A stretch of DNA of 64,000 nucleotides from Ardenticatenaceae bacterium (GTDB taxonomy: Bacteria > Chloroflexota > Anaerolineae > Promineifilales > Promineifilaceae). Position numbers and translations under genes: made by a program. This document shows, piece by piece, positions 19,276 through 28,373 of this stretch (positions are counted from its first letter, which is position 1; every line of letters begins with the position of its first letter). The stretch covers positions 186,001 to 250,000 of the forward strand of contig JACKBQ010000001.1 of assembly GCA_020634455.1 (NCBI GenBank), read 5' to 3'. Below the pieces are notes generated by a model. That model was not told the origin of the DNA and searched no databases. It worked only from the letters and a program-made list of their open reading frames with translations.

Positions 19276-19900
19276 TGACCATGACCTGCTGCGCGCAGGC
19301 ATGCATGCCCTGTTAGGTGATGTGCCCGAACTGGAGGTAGTGGGTGAGGCGACGAATGGCTGCGAAGCCATTTTGTTAGCCGAGCAATTATCCCCAGACA
19401 TCATTTTGCTGGATATTAGCCTGCCGGATGTAAACGGTTTGGAACTGGCGCAAGAGCTGTTGTGCCTAGTGCCAACTCCTCAAATATTACTGGTGACTGT
19501 CCATGAAGATAAAGTGTTATTGCAAAAGGCCCTGGAGTTGGGCATATCTGGTTATATTCTAAAAAAGGCGAGTAAAACGGAATTGGTGTACGCGATTCAA
19601 ACAATCATGCGGGGGGAGATTTACGTTCACCCGGCATTGACGCATTTCCTTTTTACCAGTAAGCATGAGAAAAAAGCGGTTGACAGAGGGCAAAATTTGG
19701 ACTTGTTAACCAACCGTGAGGTAGATGTCTTACGGTTACTGGTCTCTGGCTACACAAATCGGCAAATTGCCGATCAGTTGACTTTGAGCGTGCGTACAAT
19801 TGAAACGCACAGAGCAAACCTGACGACAAAACTAGACCTTCATACCCGTCTTGATCTGATACGCTTTGCTGCGCAGCACAACCTCGTTACGACAGAATAA
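19250..19900 (+). CDS. NarL/FixJ-family response regulator
   Basis: I chose the ATG at 19250, preceded by GAGGTG 6 nt upstream. A TTG at 19235 is possible but has no such site. The protein has 216 residues. The receiver domain carries the acidic pair at D9-D10, phosphoacceptor Asp55 in ILLDISLPD and the conserved Lys in GYILKKAS. A C-terminal LuxR-type helix-turn-helix follows (LTNREVDVLRLL, then SVRTIETHRANL). It overlaps the kinase gene and is the certain cognate partner. Likely targets are the exported-protein genes that begin at 20.4 kb, or the degenerate-receiver/CopCD genes at 38 kb; this is inferred from position only. Confidence 0.95.
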   Translation: MKQRILLVDDHDLLRAGMHALLGDVPELEVVGEATNGCEAILLAEQLSPDIILLDISLPDVNGLELAQELLCLVPTPQILLVTVHEDKVLLQKALELGISGYILKKASKTELVYAIQTIMRGEIYVHPALTHFLFTSKHEKKAVDRGQNLDLLTNREVDVLRLLVSGYTNRQIADQLTLSVRTIETHRANLTTKLDLHTRLDLIRFAAQHNLVTTE

Positions 19901-19926
19901 CCACACAATAAGTTAATCGACCCTAC

Positions 19927-19967
19927 AAGGCCAATTTCCGTAAAAACTACGGAGATTGGCCTTTTTT
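19927..19967 (+). terminator. Rho-independent terminator after the two-component pair
   Basis: AAGGCCAATTTCCGTA pairs with TACGGAGATTGGCCTT with one internal mismatch around a 5-nt loop, followed by a T tract. It lies 27 bp after the regulator's stop codon and separates the regulators from the exported-protein genes. Confidence 0.9.
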
Positions 19968-20358
19968 GATCCGTAATTTATCCGCTGCTGCCCCTGAATA
20001 ATTTACGCACCTTTTACGGATTCTATTTTTTTTTGGATGAATTAGAGTATCCATCAAGAAGAAGACTCTTACACCCGATCCTTGCCTCTCGATGTGCCCC
20101 AAGCTGTACGGCCGTTGAGTAAAAGATCAAAAAATAATAACAACATCATACGAGTTCAACCGCGTTGCCTGGCTTTCATCAGAGAGTGGATTTTTCTGCT
20201 TCTGAACCGAAACCAGGTCGGTGAATGTTCGGCTTTACAGTTCTGGGTATGCCAAAGTTATTTAGCGTCAGACCAAAAGCCTTCATTCATCAATTTCGGC
20301 CAAATTCAAGATTCATCTACGTAAGGTCTAAAAATTTTTATCGGAGGTAACAACAATT
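19968..20358. other. Intergenic region, probable long 5' leader
   Basis: No convincing gene is seen between the terminator and the first ribosome-binding site of the exported-protein operon. An 80-codon frame at 20082-20324 has no Shine-Dalgarno site and an atypical composition. One ACGGCCGT copy lies at 20109, and a strong GGAGGT lies at 20343-20348 just before the possible leader peptide. The region should contain the promoter of the 20-40 kb operon, but I cannot place it. Confidence 0.5.
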
Positions 20359-20403
20359 TTGCTTTCTGATTCAATCATTTATTGCAAGTTTGTGGAGGGA
20401 AAC

Positions 20404-20478
20404 ATGACCCTGGCGACACCCTTGTTTACGGAAGATCAAACGGCCGTATTCCCAAAAGGAGACATCAATGAAACCTAA
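20404..20478 (+). CDS. Possible 24-residue leader peptide overlapping the surface-protein gene
   Basis: An ATG at 20404 follows a strong GGAGGG 4 nt upstream. It encodes MTLATPLFTEDQ and a further 12 residues, ending at a TAA (20476-20478) that lies 11 nt inside the next gene in a different frame. An in-frame TTG at 20359, 10 nt after GGAGGT, would extend it to 39 residues. The layout (two good ribosome-binding sites, a short peptide, stop-start overlap) is typical of translational coupling. The peptide matches nothing I recognise. It may be only a ribosome-loading device, or chance. Confidence 0.4.
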   Translation: MTLATPLFTEDQTAVFPKGDINET

Positions 20479-23400
20479 CAAACGCTATCAACTTTTGTTG
20501 TTAACCTTAATTGCCGCTGTCATGGCGGCTTTTTCCGTTGGCAGCAAACTAGTTCCAACTGCATCGGCCCTAACCAATACAGTATCCCTACAGGTAATCA
20601 GTGCCCGAACCGAACCCCAAGCGTTTGGCGGGGCAGGGGTTGTTAAGGGCGATTCCGTAAGCACCTATCAATACATTATCAATATTGACAATACTGGAAC
20701 CACAACCCAGCGCTCACCAGCTGATGGTTGTTCCCCGGCAGATGGGGCAGATTACCCGGCTTCCTGCGAATGGACATCTATTGCCGGTGTTGCCGGCTCC
20801 AGCCCCGTTTATACCCAGGGTAGCCAGGATGATTTTAACGGAGTCATTAGCGCTTCTTTGAACCTGCCAGACGGCCGTTACCTCATCTCCGTATTGGCAG
20901 ATGGTTACAAGCTGGACGGTGCACACTTCTCTGTGCCGCTGGAAGACCCAGGCGTGGTGACTGTAGAACTGCAGCCTAATCCGCTGCCCACGGCCACCAT
21001 TCAAGCCGCCGTCTTTGAAGACATCTCAATAACCAATGGCGCTCCCGATGTGCCCGTTGAACATGGTCTGGCAGGCTTTGCCGGCCATATTTTTGATTAT
21101 CTCGGTGAGGTGACAACTGACGTCTTCGGGAACCCCCTGGGCACCGAATATGACGGCAACGGCGACCCAATCCCTGGCACCGGCGGCCGCGTAGTGAGTC
21201 AATGTTACGTGGTAGACAATGGGGTTGATCTTGGCACAGTACCGCCAATTGATGCTGATGGTCGTTGCCCCACTGAGACACTCAACAACCCTGGCTTTGC
21301 TGATGGTCTGGTTGTTGAAGGTAAATTAAAAATCCCCAATTTAGGCCCAAACCGCTACGCCCTGTCCATTATTGCCCCCGACGGGGCTACCTGGATCCAA
21401 ACCACAACCCTGGAAGGCAACCACGACTGGGATGCCTGGGTGATGGAAGGCGCTACCGGCCTGGATACCGAATTCATTGTTGCTGGCGAACCATTCCCGG
21501 CAATTATCTTTGGCTTTGTTAAGCCAACTGGTAACTTGCCCGCCGGTCCCACAGGTAGCATCAGAGGTGTTGTTGATGCGGTAAAGGTGTACGTTCCTCC
21601 CAAAGGCGGCACTGGCCTACCTGGTTCAATCTGGGGTGGCGCAACCGGTATGGCGCTAGACCAGCCCATCGAAAACCCGTGGATCAGCCTGACCGATCTG
21701 ACCAATGGCGATACGGCCATCTATGTGGGTCAAGGTGATGTGAATGGGGCGTTTCAGATTAACAACGTACCCGACGGTAACTACACACTTACCTGGTGGG
21801 ACGAACCGCAAAACTATATCCTCGACTTGATCAATGTGACCGTCAGTAATGGCGAGATGGTTGATATGGGCGTTTTGCCGCTCACTGGTTGGTGGACTAA
21901 ATTTGATGGCTTCGTTTTCAACGATCTAAACCGCAACGGAGTTATGGATTGGACCGACCTTGATGGTGACAACTGTCCTGATCCCGGTGAGGGCGAGTTA
22001 GGTATTCCCAATTACGCACTGACCATGCGCAAGCGTGAGAACTCCTTGATGGATCGTGGCGCAACGGCCGTTGCTACCGACGCTTGCGGTTACTACATCA
22101 TGGAAAACGCCTATCCCATGACCCAATGGCTGGTCATGGAAGCTTACAACGATCTGTACTACACCACCGGCGTAACCTATCAGGCAGACAATCAACCAAC
22201 TCCCACCACCATCCTGGGTGCTGGGGTAGACGTGAGCGTTTTGCCCATCATCGGCTTGTCTGGTCGGTTGGATTGGGGTGTTCATTTTTACGACCCAACC
22301 GGGGCTACAAACGGGATTGACCCACGCAACGGCGGTATTGTCGGCACGGTGAGTTATGACACCACCCGGAACGAACTGGATCCGCAGTTTGCCGCTGTTG
22401 AAGATTGGCAACCCGGCGTTTCTGGCCTCACCGTAGACCTGTACGAGCCAGTATTCTGTGGCACAAATCCGGGCACGCCTTGTGACCTCACCGAGCGTTA
22501 CGAACTGGCAAGCGATGGGTCCTATGCCATCGGTAATTTACTCAATACCTACGTGACAGAAACCTGGGAACGGCCGACTGGCTGTGTGGCGCGTGATGTA
22601 GATGGTAATCCTCTAACCGCAGCTGACCAGGATGTGTTGCCAAATTATCCAGATGCTGAATGTTTGGAAGGGCCGCTCCAGGGCGTGCAGTTCCAAAGCG
22701 GTTTCTCCAATGTGGATGGTAACTACGGCTTTGGCGATGGTTGCTACAACGGCACCGTAGACGCCACAGACCCCTCCGATCCCATCTGTGTTGGTGGCGA
22801 GTTTACACCGCTACTTGGTGGTCGTGACTACCTGGTCAAGGTGGAAATCCCCAACGATGCTATGGGACGGCCGCTTTACAAAGTGACGCGTGAAGAAGAT
22901 ATCAACATCGGCAATGGCGACGAATGGGTGCCTCAACTGCCTCCGCCAGTATGTGCAGGTGCACTGCACACAGTGGACGTGGCCGATAGCGGAACAGATA
23001 ATTACCCAGCGGTCGATTTGTTCGGCGATGGCACTGTTATCGTTCCAGCCTCTACCCCCACCGTGAATGCCACTTTCCTGGACATTGCTGGCTCTATCTT
23101 TGAAGGGCAGCCCCGCCCGTTGTGCGACATGAAGCTGGTACCGCTGAGCAACGGCCGTTCCATTGTGCCAACCTTCAACGTGTTCACAGATGTACCTTTG
23201 CCAGGGCGCTTCTGGGGCTTGATTGTTGACGACCTCAACTTCTCTGGTAACCCTCAATCCCTGTTGTACGGGGAAAAAGCTGGTGTGCCTTTTGCTCCAG
23301 TCGGCATTTATGACTACACCAATCGGCTGGTAACCACTGTCGAATCTGACTTCAACGGTCTCTTCGACGTGCTCCTGCCGTCTACCAATCGTATTAACTG

Positions 23401-26400
23401 TCCAACACCATCCGGCGTTTGTGCCAACCTGTACCGCTTCGTGGGTAACGATCCTGGCACACCTGGGCAACTGAACCCGAATTACCAGCCGGAGTTCCGT
23501 ACCATTGCCGCTGAGTTTGAAGCGATTCCGGGCTTGATTGTTCCGGCTGACCTGGCTCCAACACAGGTAGGTGTTTCCGTGCAACTGCCCGGCGGGCAAG
23601 TGAATCAAGTGAGCTGCGCGTTGGCCTCAACGACGCCCCAATTGTTCACTTTATCCCGGCCCTATGTAAATAGTAGTGGTTCCTTCACAATCAATGGCCT
23701 CGGTTTTGGGGCTGCGGGCGGAACCGTTACCTTGGATGGCAGCATTGCTTTGCCCACCACCACCTGGAGTGACACTCAAATCAGTGTGATGGTGCCGGTG
23801 GGTACAGCACCTGGTCCACACCAATTGGCTGTTGTGGCTGCCAACGGTCAACCAACCGTCAATGGCCTGACATTTCATGTGTTGGGCAGCATTATTGGCC
23901 CCTTCCCATCAACAACCTTACTCGACAACTTCAATCGGCCAAACAATGGCAACATTGGTGTAACCTGGAGCGAGAACAGCCCTGGTAATGGCAATGGCTT
24001 TGCCATCTTTAGCAACCAGTTGTTGGTGGATAACGGGTTCAATAACAATAACAACATTGGTACGGCCTGGTGGTCTGCTGGGGCACCGTTTGTTGCTGAT
24101 CAGGAAGCTTACTTCACCTTTACCCAGGTCTCGCCCCAAAGTAATGCGAATGAGCAAGGCCTTCTGTTGAAATTCAGTGGCAGCAACACGAATCCAGAAA
24201 GTACGAATGCCCAATGGATTGAAGTTGCCCTGAACAATAGCCCGGCCAATACGCTCCGTATTCGCACGAAGACGGCCGGATCGGGCACTATCACGACTCG
24301 GGCTACCTTCAATGGCGTTACATTTGCTACAAATGATCAGCTTGGTGCACGGGCTTTGAGCGACGGTACGATTATTGCCTACAAAAACGGGGTTGAAATC
24401 GGCCGTACAACTTATGCTCCCTCAGCAACCTGGACGGGTCGCATCGGTGTCCGCTTCGAGGGCACTGGCAACAACTCCAATAGCTCAAGTGCTGATGCCC
24501 GCATAGACAATTTTGGCGGCGGTGACATTGTAACTGCTGGCTACAATCCAAATGTCTATGAAGTTGGCCCTGGACGGCCGTATGCCACCATCCAAAGCGC
24601 CATTGACGCAGCCCAGGCCAGTAACGGTGAAGACCTGATTGTGGTCTACCCCGGCCAGCCCGATCTGGTGAATCCCCGTGCCAACCCGCGCGGCGCTTAC
24701 TACGAAAACCTGATCATCAACAGCCCAATCAAGCTGCAAGGCGTTGGCCCCGGTGGTTTCCAGGGTGCTATCTATGTAGCCGGCTCCATCATTGATGGTG
24801 GTGCTTTTGGTGGTGACGGTGTTGTAGCCGCAAACTGGTACGATACATTGGCGGGCATCACTTGGGATGGTAACCAAACTATCTACGATGGTGCAGTCAT
24901 TTCCATCTTTGCCCATGACGGCGACTTTACCAACAACTACCTGGCCAGCATTGACGGTTTTGATTTGCGTGGTGGCGATCAGCAAGGCTTCCCTGGCAAC
25001 ATTAACCAAATTGGCGGTGGTGCAACTGGCCAGCCCGGCAACTTGATTACCCAGGGTGGCGCTATCTTTGCCAACGGCTATGCCCGCTACCTGCAAATTA
25101 CCAACAACACCATTCAAAATAATGGTGGTGCGTACGGCACGGTTCGCATTGGCACGCCCGATATTCCGGCACCAGATACCAGCAACCACAACGAGAATAT
25201 TCACATCGCCAACAATCGCATCATCGCCAATGGCGGTACGAATCTGGCAGGTGGCATTGGGTTGTTTGCTGGTGCAGATAACTACGAAGTGACCCAAAAT
25301 GACCTTTGTGGCAACTTCTCGGCTGAATATGGCGGTGGCCTGTCTGTTTACGGCTTAAGCCCCAACGGCTCGATTCATGATAACCGCATCTACTTCAACG
25401 CTTCTTACGATGAAGGTGGCGGTATCATGATCGCTGGTGAGTTGCCAGCCGATCCCAGCCAGTTGTCACCTGGCACTGGCCCGGTAGCTATCTACAACAA
25501 CCTCATTCAGGCAAACATGGCCAATGATGACGGTGGTGGTGTGCGCTTCCTGATGGCTGGTAACTTCCCGATGGACGTTTACAACAACATGATCGTCAAC
25601 AATATCTCTACACATGAAGGCGGTGGCATTGGTATCAATGATGCCCCCAGTGTGCGGGTTTACAACAATACGATCATGAAGAACATGACGACGGCAACGG
25701 CCGTTACCAGCAATGGCCTCCCGGCGCCTGCGGGTTTGTCCACCTCCCAAAATAGCGACCTGCTGCAAGCAACGCTGCCAGGTGGGTCACCCATCTTCAG
25801 CAACCCGGTGTTGTTCAACAACATCTTCTGGGACAACCGCGCTGGTACCCGCGCTGGCAACACCGTCATCGGTCTTGGCATTACCAATGATCTAACCCCG
25901 ATCAACTACTGGGATCTGGGTGCGGCTGACGGTACAGGCACACTTGCGCCGACGAACTCAGTGTTGCAAGTGACCACTGGAACAGCACCTAGCGCTTCCA
26001 ATAGCCTGCAAGATCCGGGCGTTGTGACCCCGTACGACACCTCGGTGGCTTTCAACGTTTGGCGTAACAACCCCAACTTTGTCGGAGCTATCTTGGTAGC
26101 GGTTGATCAACCGGTTAGTCTGCTGGGTAACTACCATCTTCAGACCGGTTCACCCGCTATCAATTTGGGTGCGGCCAGCAAGAGTGGTGTCAATGCACCT
26201 GCACTCGACTATGACCATGGTGCTCGCCCATCCGATGGTGGTTTTGAGGCAGGGGCAGATGAGCTATCAGGGGCAACCACGCCGCCACCACCAACTGGCG
26301 TAACGTTCCCCTCCACAGGGCTATTGGATAACTTTAACACTGGTTCAGGTGTGCTGAGCGCTAACTGGTCTGGGTCTGTTGCCGCTAATCAAATCCGCAT

Positions 26401-26893
26401 CAGCAACAATACCGCTCAGGCTCGTGGCGCAGGCGGCGACATTTGGTGGAACCCAACTTCGTTTGGGGCAAACCAGGAAGCTTACATGACTCTGGTAGCG
26501 ATTGGCACAAGCACCACGACCACCTCGCGTTGGCAAGGGCTGTTGCTCAAGCTAAACGGGACGGATCCCAACAACACCAATGCCAGTGGCATCGACGTCC
26601 GCTATCGCTCGACAACAGGTGTCACGATTCGCACCAAAGTTGTGGGTGGTGTCTGGATTGACCAGGCGACGTTCCCTGTAACCATTAACACAAACGACAT
26701 ACTAGGTGCTCGCGCCGAACAAAATGGATTGGTTTCTGTCTATTTGAACGGCGTGCTGATTGGCAGCATTAATGTTACGCAGGGAGCCAATCCATGGCCA
26801 CTAACCCTGGCTCAGGGCGGTGGTTGGATTGGCGCAACCTACAACTTTAACGGCGGTCGTTTCGATAACTTTAGCGGCGGTACCATGCCCTAA
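20468..26893 (+). CDS. Large exported surface protein with SdrD-like, IPT, jelly-roll and beta-helix domains
   Basis: A 2,141-residue protein starts at an ATG with AAGGAGA 7 nt upstream and has a signal peptide (residues 1-35, ending SALT). The N-terminal half has carboxypeptidase-regulatory/SdrD-B-like modules, for example FVFNDLNRNGVMDWTDLDGD. An IPT/TIG domain lies at about 1057-1141 and a jelly-roll lectin-like domain at about 1144-1354. A right-handed parallel beta-helix (about 1358-1930) opens with GRPYATIQSAIDAA and has many NNTI/NNRI turns. A second jelly-roll copy (1944-2141) starts like the first, LLDNFN. No membrane anchor or sortase signal is present at the C-terminus. It heads the exported copper-oxidase genes and may be a matrix or substrate-binding scaffold for them; that role is inferred. 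Confidence 0.88.
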   Translation: MKPNKRYQLLLLTLIAAVMAAFSVGSKLVPTASALTNTVSLQVISARTEPQAFGGAGVVKGDSVSTYQYIINIDNTGTTTQRSPADGCSPADGADYPASCEWTSIAGVAGSSPVYTQGSQDDFNGVISASLNLPDGRYLISVLADGYKLDGAHFSVPLEDPGVVTVELQPNPLPTATIQAAVFEDISITNGAPDVPVEHGLAGFAGHIFDYLGEVTTDVFGNPLGTEYDGNGDPIPGTGGRVVSQCYVVDNGVDLGTVPPIDADGRCPTETLNNPGFADGLVVEGKLKIPNLGPNRYALSIIAPDGATWIQTTTLEGNHDWDAWVMEGATGLDTEFIVAGEPFPAIIFGFVKPTGNLPAGPTGSIRGVVDAVKVYVPPKGGTGLPGSIWGGATGMALDQPIENPWISLTDLTNGDTAIYVGQGDVNGAFQINNVPDGNYTLTWWDEPQNYILDLINVTVSNGEMVDMGVLPLTGWWTKFDGFVFNDLNRNGVMDWTDLDGDNCPDPGEGELGIPNYALTMRKRENSLMDRGATAVATDACGYYIMENAYPMTQWLVMEAYNDLYYTTGVTYQADNQPTPTTILGAGVDVSVLPIIGLSGRLDWGVHFYDPTGATNGIDPRNGGIVGTVSYDTTRNELDPQFAAVEDWQPGVSGLTVDLYEPVFCGTNPGTPCDLTERYELASDGSYAIGNLLNTYVTETWERPTGCVARDVDGNPLTAADQDVLPNYPDAECLEGPLQGVQFQSGFSNVDGNYGFGDGCYNGTVDATDPSDPICVGGEFTPLLGGRDYLVKVEIPNDAMGRPLYKVTREEDINIGNGDEWVPQLPPPVCAGALHTVDVADSGTDNYPAVDLFGDGTVIVPASTPTVNATFLDIAGSIFEGQPRPLCDMKLVPLSNGRSIVPTFNVFTDVPLPGRFWGLIVDDLNFSGNPQSLLYGEKAGVPFAPVGIYDYTNRLVTTVESDFNGLFDVLLPSTNRINCPTPSGVCANLYRFVGNDPGTPGQLNPNYQPEFRTIAAEFEAIPGLIVPADLAPTQVGVSVQLPGGQVNQVSCALASTTPQLFTLSRPYVNSSGSFTINGLGFGAAGGTVTLDGSIALPTTTWSDTQISVMVPVGTAPGPHQLAVVAANGQPTVNGLTFHVLGSIIGPFPSTTLLDNFNRPNNGNIGVTWSENSPGNGNGFAIFSNQLLVDNGFNNNNNIGTAWWSAGAPFVADQEAYFTFTQVSPQSNANEQGLLLKFSGSNTNPESTNAQWIEVALNNSPANTLRIRTKTAGSGTITTRATFNGVTFATNDQLGARALSDGTIIAYKNGVEIGRTTYAPSATWTGRIGVRFEGTGNNSNSSSADARIDNFGGGDIVTAGYNPNVYEVGPGRPYATIQSAIDAAQASNGEDLIVVYPGQPDLVNPRANPRGAYYENLIINSPIKLQGVGPGGFQGAIYVAGSIIDGGAFGGDGVVAANWYDTLAGITWDGNQTIYDGAVISIFAHDGDFTNNYLASIDGFDLRGGDQQGFPGNINQIGGGATGQPGNLITQGGAIFANGYARYLQITNNTIQNNGGAYGTVRIGTPDIPAPDTSNHNENIHIANNRIIANGGTNLAGGIGLFAGADNYEVTQNDLCGNFSAEYGGGLSVYGLSPNGSIHDNRIYFNASYDEGGGIMIAGELPADPSQLSPGTGPVAIYNNLIQANMANDDGGGVRFLMAGNFPMDVYNNMIVNNISTHEGGGIGINDAPSVRVYNNTIMKNMTTATAVTSNGLPAPAGLSTSQNSDLLQATLPGGSPIFSNPVLFNNIFWDNRAGTRAGNTVIGLGITNDLTPINYWDLGAADGTGTLAPTNSVLQVTTGTAPSASNSLQDPGVVTPYDTSVAFNVWRNNPNFVGAILVAVDQPVSLLGNYHLQTGSPAINLGAASKSGVNAPALDYDHGARPSDGGFEAGADELSGATTPPPPTGVTFPSTGLLDNFNTGSGVLSANWSGSVAANQIRISNNTAQARGAGGDIWWNPTSFGANQEAYMTLVAIGTSTTTTSRWQGLLLKLNGTDPNNTNASGIDVRYRSTTGVTIRTKVVGGVWIDQATFPVTINTNDILGARAEQNGLVSVYLNGVLIGSINVTQGANPWPLTLAQGGGWIGATYNFNGGRFDNFSGGTMP

Positions 26894-26965
26894 CTAAGGC
26901 AACAATGGCCTGGGGGTTGGCAAGCTTGCTACCCTCCAGGCTCAAAGCTGCTCAGGAGATATTCA

Positions 26966-28339
26966 ATGAAAAATAAATCATCTTCCATCAACTTCAGCCG
27001 CCGGGATTTCCTCAAAATTGCTGGTGGTGCGGCCGTAATCACGGCCGGGGCCAGCGCATTCCCACACCTCTTGCGCCGGGTGTTGCTGCCAGAGCAAGCT
27101 GTGGAGGCCCAAGGCGGTTATGACCTTTACTACGCGGGTACGGACGGGTGGATTTATTTGCCGCCTACACCGGCAATTCCACCGTTCCATCCAGACCCGT
27201 TAGGACCAGCTCCGTTTAATACGTACATTTTTGGTTTCCGCAATGTTTCTGGCATGACAGATGCTCAGCGGATCAGCCAGAAGAATAAGGCGCAGCACAA
27301 TGCCCCTTTGTTCTGGGTCAACCAGTTTGACCCAGGGAACCCGGTTGATTTTCGGGTGCAGGTAACCAATCTGGGCCTGGCTTTGCGGCCTGACCTTTTT
27401 GATGCACATACTCTCCACTGGCACGGTTTCCGTAATGTCATTCCTTTCTTTGATGGAGAACCGTCATCTTCAGTGGCGGTGCCGACAGGTGAGAATTTCA
27501 CCTATGTCTATCGGCCACGGGAGGAAGGTACCTACATGTTCCACTGCCATGTGGAAGATGTGGAGCATGTGCAAATGGGCATGACGGGCCTGGTTTTTGT
27601 ACGTCCTTTGCAAAATGGCAACATCAGTTTCTACCCCAGTGGCAAATATGCCTATAACGATGGTGATGGCTCCACTGGATATGACCGTGAGTTTTCCATG
27701 TTTCTGAGTGAAGTGTGGGCAGAATCGCACTGGTCGGATGCCCATATTCAGCTGCCGGAATGGAGTGATTATCGGGTAGATTTTGCGTTGCTAAACGGCC
27801 GTGTCTACCCTGATACCCTGGCTCCCAACGCACCCATCAATGCCGCCGCTTCAATTCATGCGCTGGCCGTGCAAACAGACGCCTCAGGCGACCTGGTTCC
27901 CACACCCGGCTACGAGCATTTGCAGTACCAACCTCACTCTGCGCGGATCACCTGCCAGCCTGGCGAGCGCGTTTTGCTGCGCTTTGCCAACCTGGGCTTC
28001 AAAGAGTCCGCTATGACCCTGGCCGGTATCCAAATGCGCGTTGTGGGCCGCGATGCCACAATGCTGCGCGGGCGCGATGGCACCAACACCAGCTATGAAA
28101 CGGACACCGTCTCTCTAAATGCTGGTGAGAGCCATGACGTTATCTTTACCGCGCCAGCCTTCTCCGGTGGCTCCGGTTCAACAGGTTTGGGCTACGATTC
28201 TTATATGCTCTACAACCGGGCGTTTACCCGCTCCAATAATCTGGCTGCTGGTGGCTTTGGTGGTCAGGCAACCGAAGTGCATGTCTACCCGAATGGGTCT
28301 TTAGCCGCGCAACAGTATCCCAATGATTGGGGCATCTAA
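26966..28339 (+). CDS. Two-domain multicopper oxidase-like protein A (Tat-exported, domain-1 copper ligands intact)
   Basis: The 457-residue protein has a strong AGGAGAT site and a twin-arginine signal, SRRDFLK at 11-17, indicating folded export with cofactor. Cupredoxin domain 1 carries LHWHG (His151, His153) and FHCHVEDVEHVQMGM (His193, Cys194, His195, His201, Met206). These supply a type 1 copper site and four of the eight histidines of a trinuclear centre. In domain 2 the positions expected to hold the other ligands read ESAMTLAGIQMRVVGRD (from about 347) and SYMLYNRAF, without His-X-His pairs. Taken alone, the enzyme cannot build a complete trinuclear site. The next gene carries the complementary ligands. 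The substrate is unknown; an extracellular metal or phenol oxidase is plausible. Confidence 0.9.
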   Translation: MKNKSSSINFSRRDFLKIAGGAAVITAGASAFPHLLRRVLLPEQAVEAQGGYDLYYAGTDGWIYLPPTPAIPPFHPDPLGPAPFNTYIFGFRNVSGMTDAQRISQKNKAQHNAPLFWVNQFDPGNPVDFRVQVTNLGLALRPDLFDAHTLHWHGFRNVIPFFDGEPSSSVAVPTGENFTYVYRPREEGTYMFHCHVEDVEHVQMGMTGLVFVRPLQNGNISFYPSGKYAYNDGDGSTGYDREFSMFLSEVWAESHWSDAHIQLPEWSDYRVDFALLNGRVYPDTLAPNAPINAAASIHALAVQTDASGDLVPTPGYEHLQYQPHSARITCQPGERVLLRFANLGFKESAMTLAGIQMRVVGRDATMLRGRDGTNTSYETDTVSLNAGESHDVIFTAPAFSGGSGSTGLGYDSYMLYNRAFTRSNNLAAGGFGGQATEVHVYPNGSLAAQQYPNDWGI

Positions 28340-28373
28340 ACCAATCAAATCACTCATGATAAGGAGCAATAAC

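Noticed and set aside
20082..20324. 80-codon frame in the leader of the exported-protein operon
   Set aside because: No ribosome-binding site, odd composition and no family resemblance; more likely non-coding leader.
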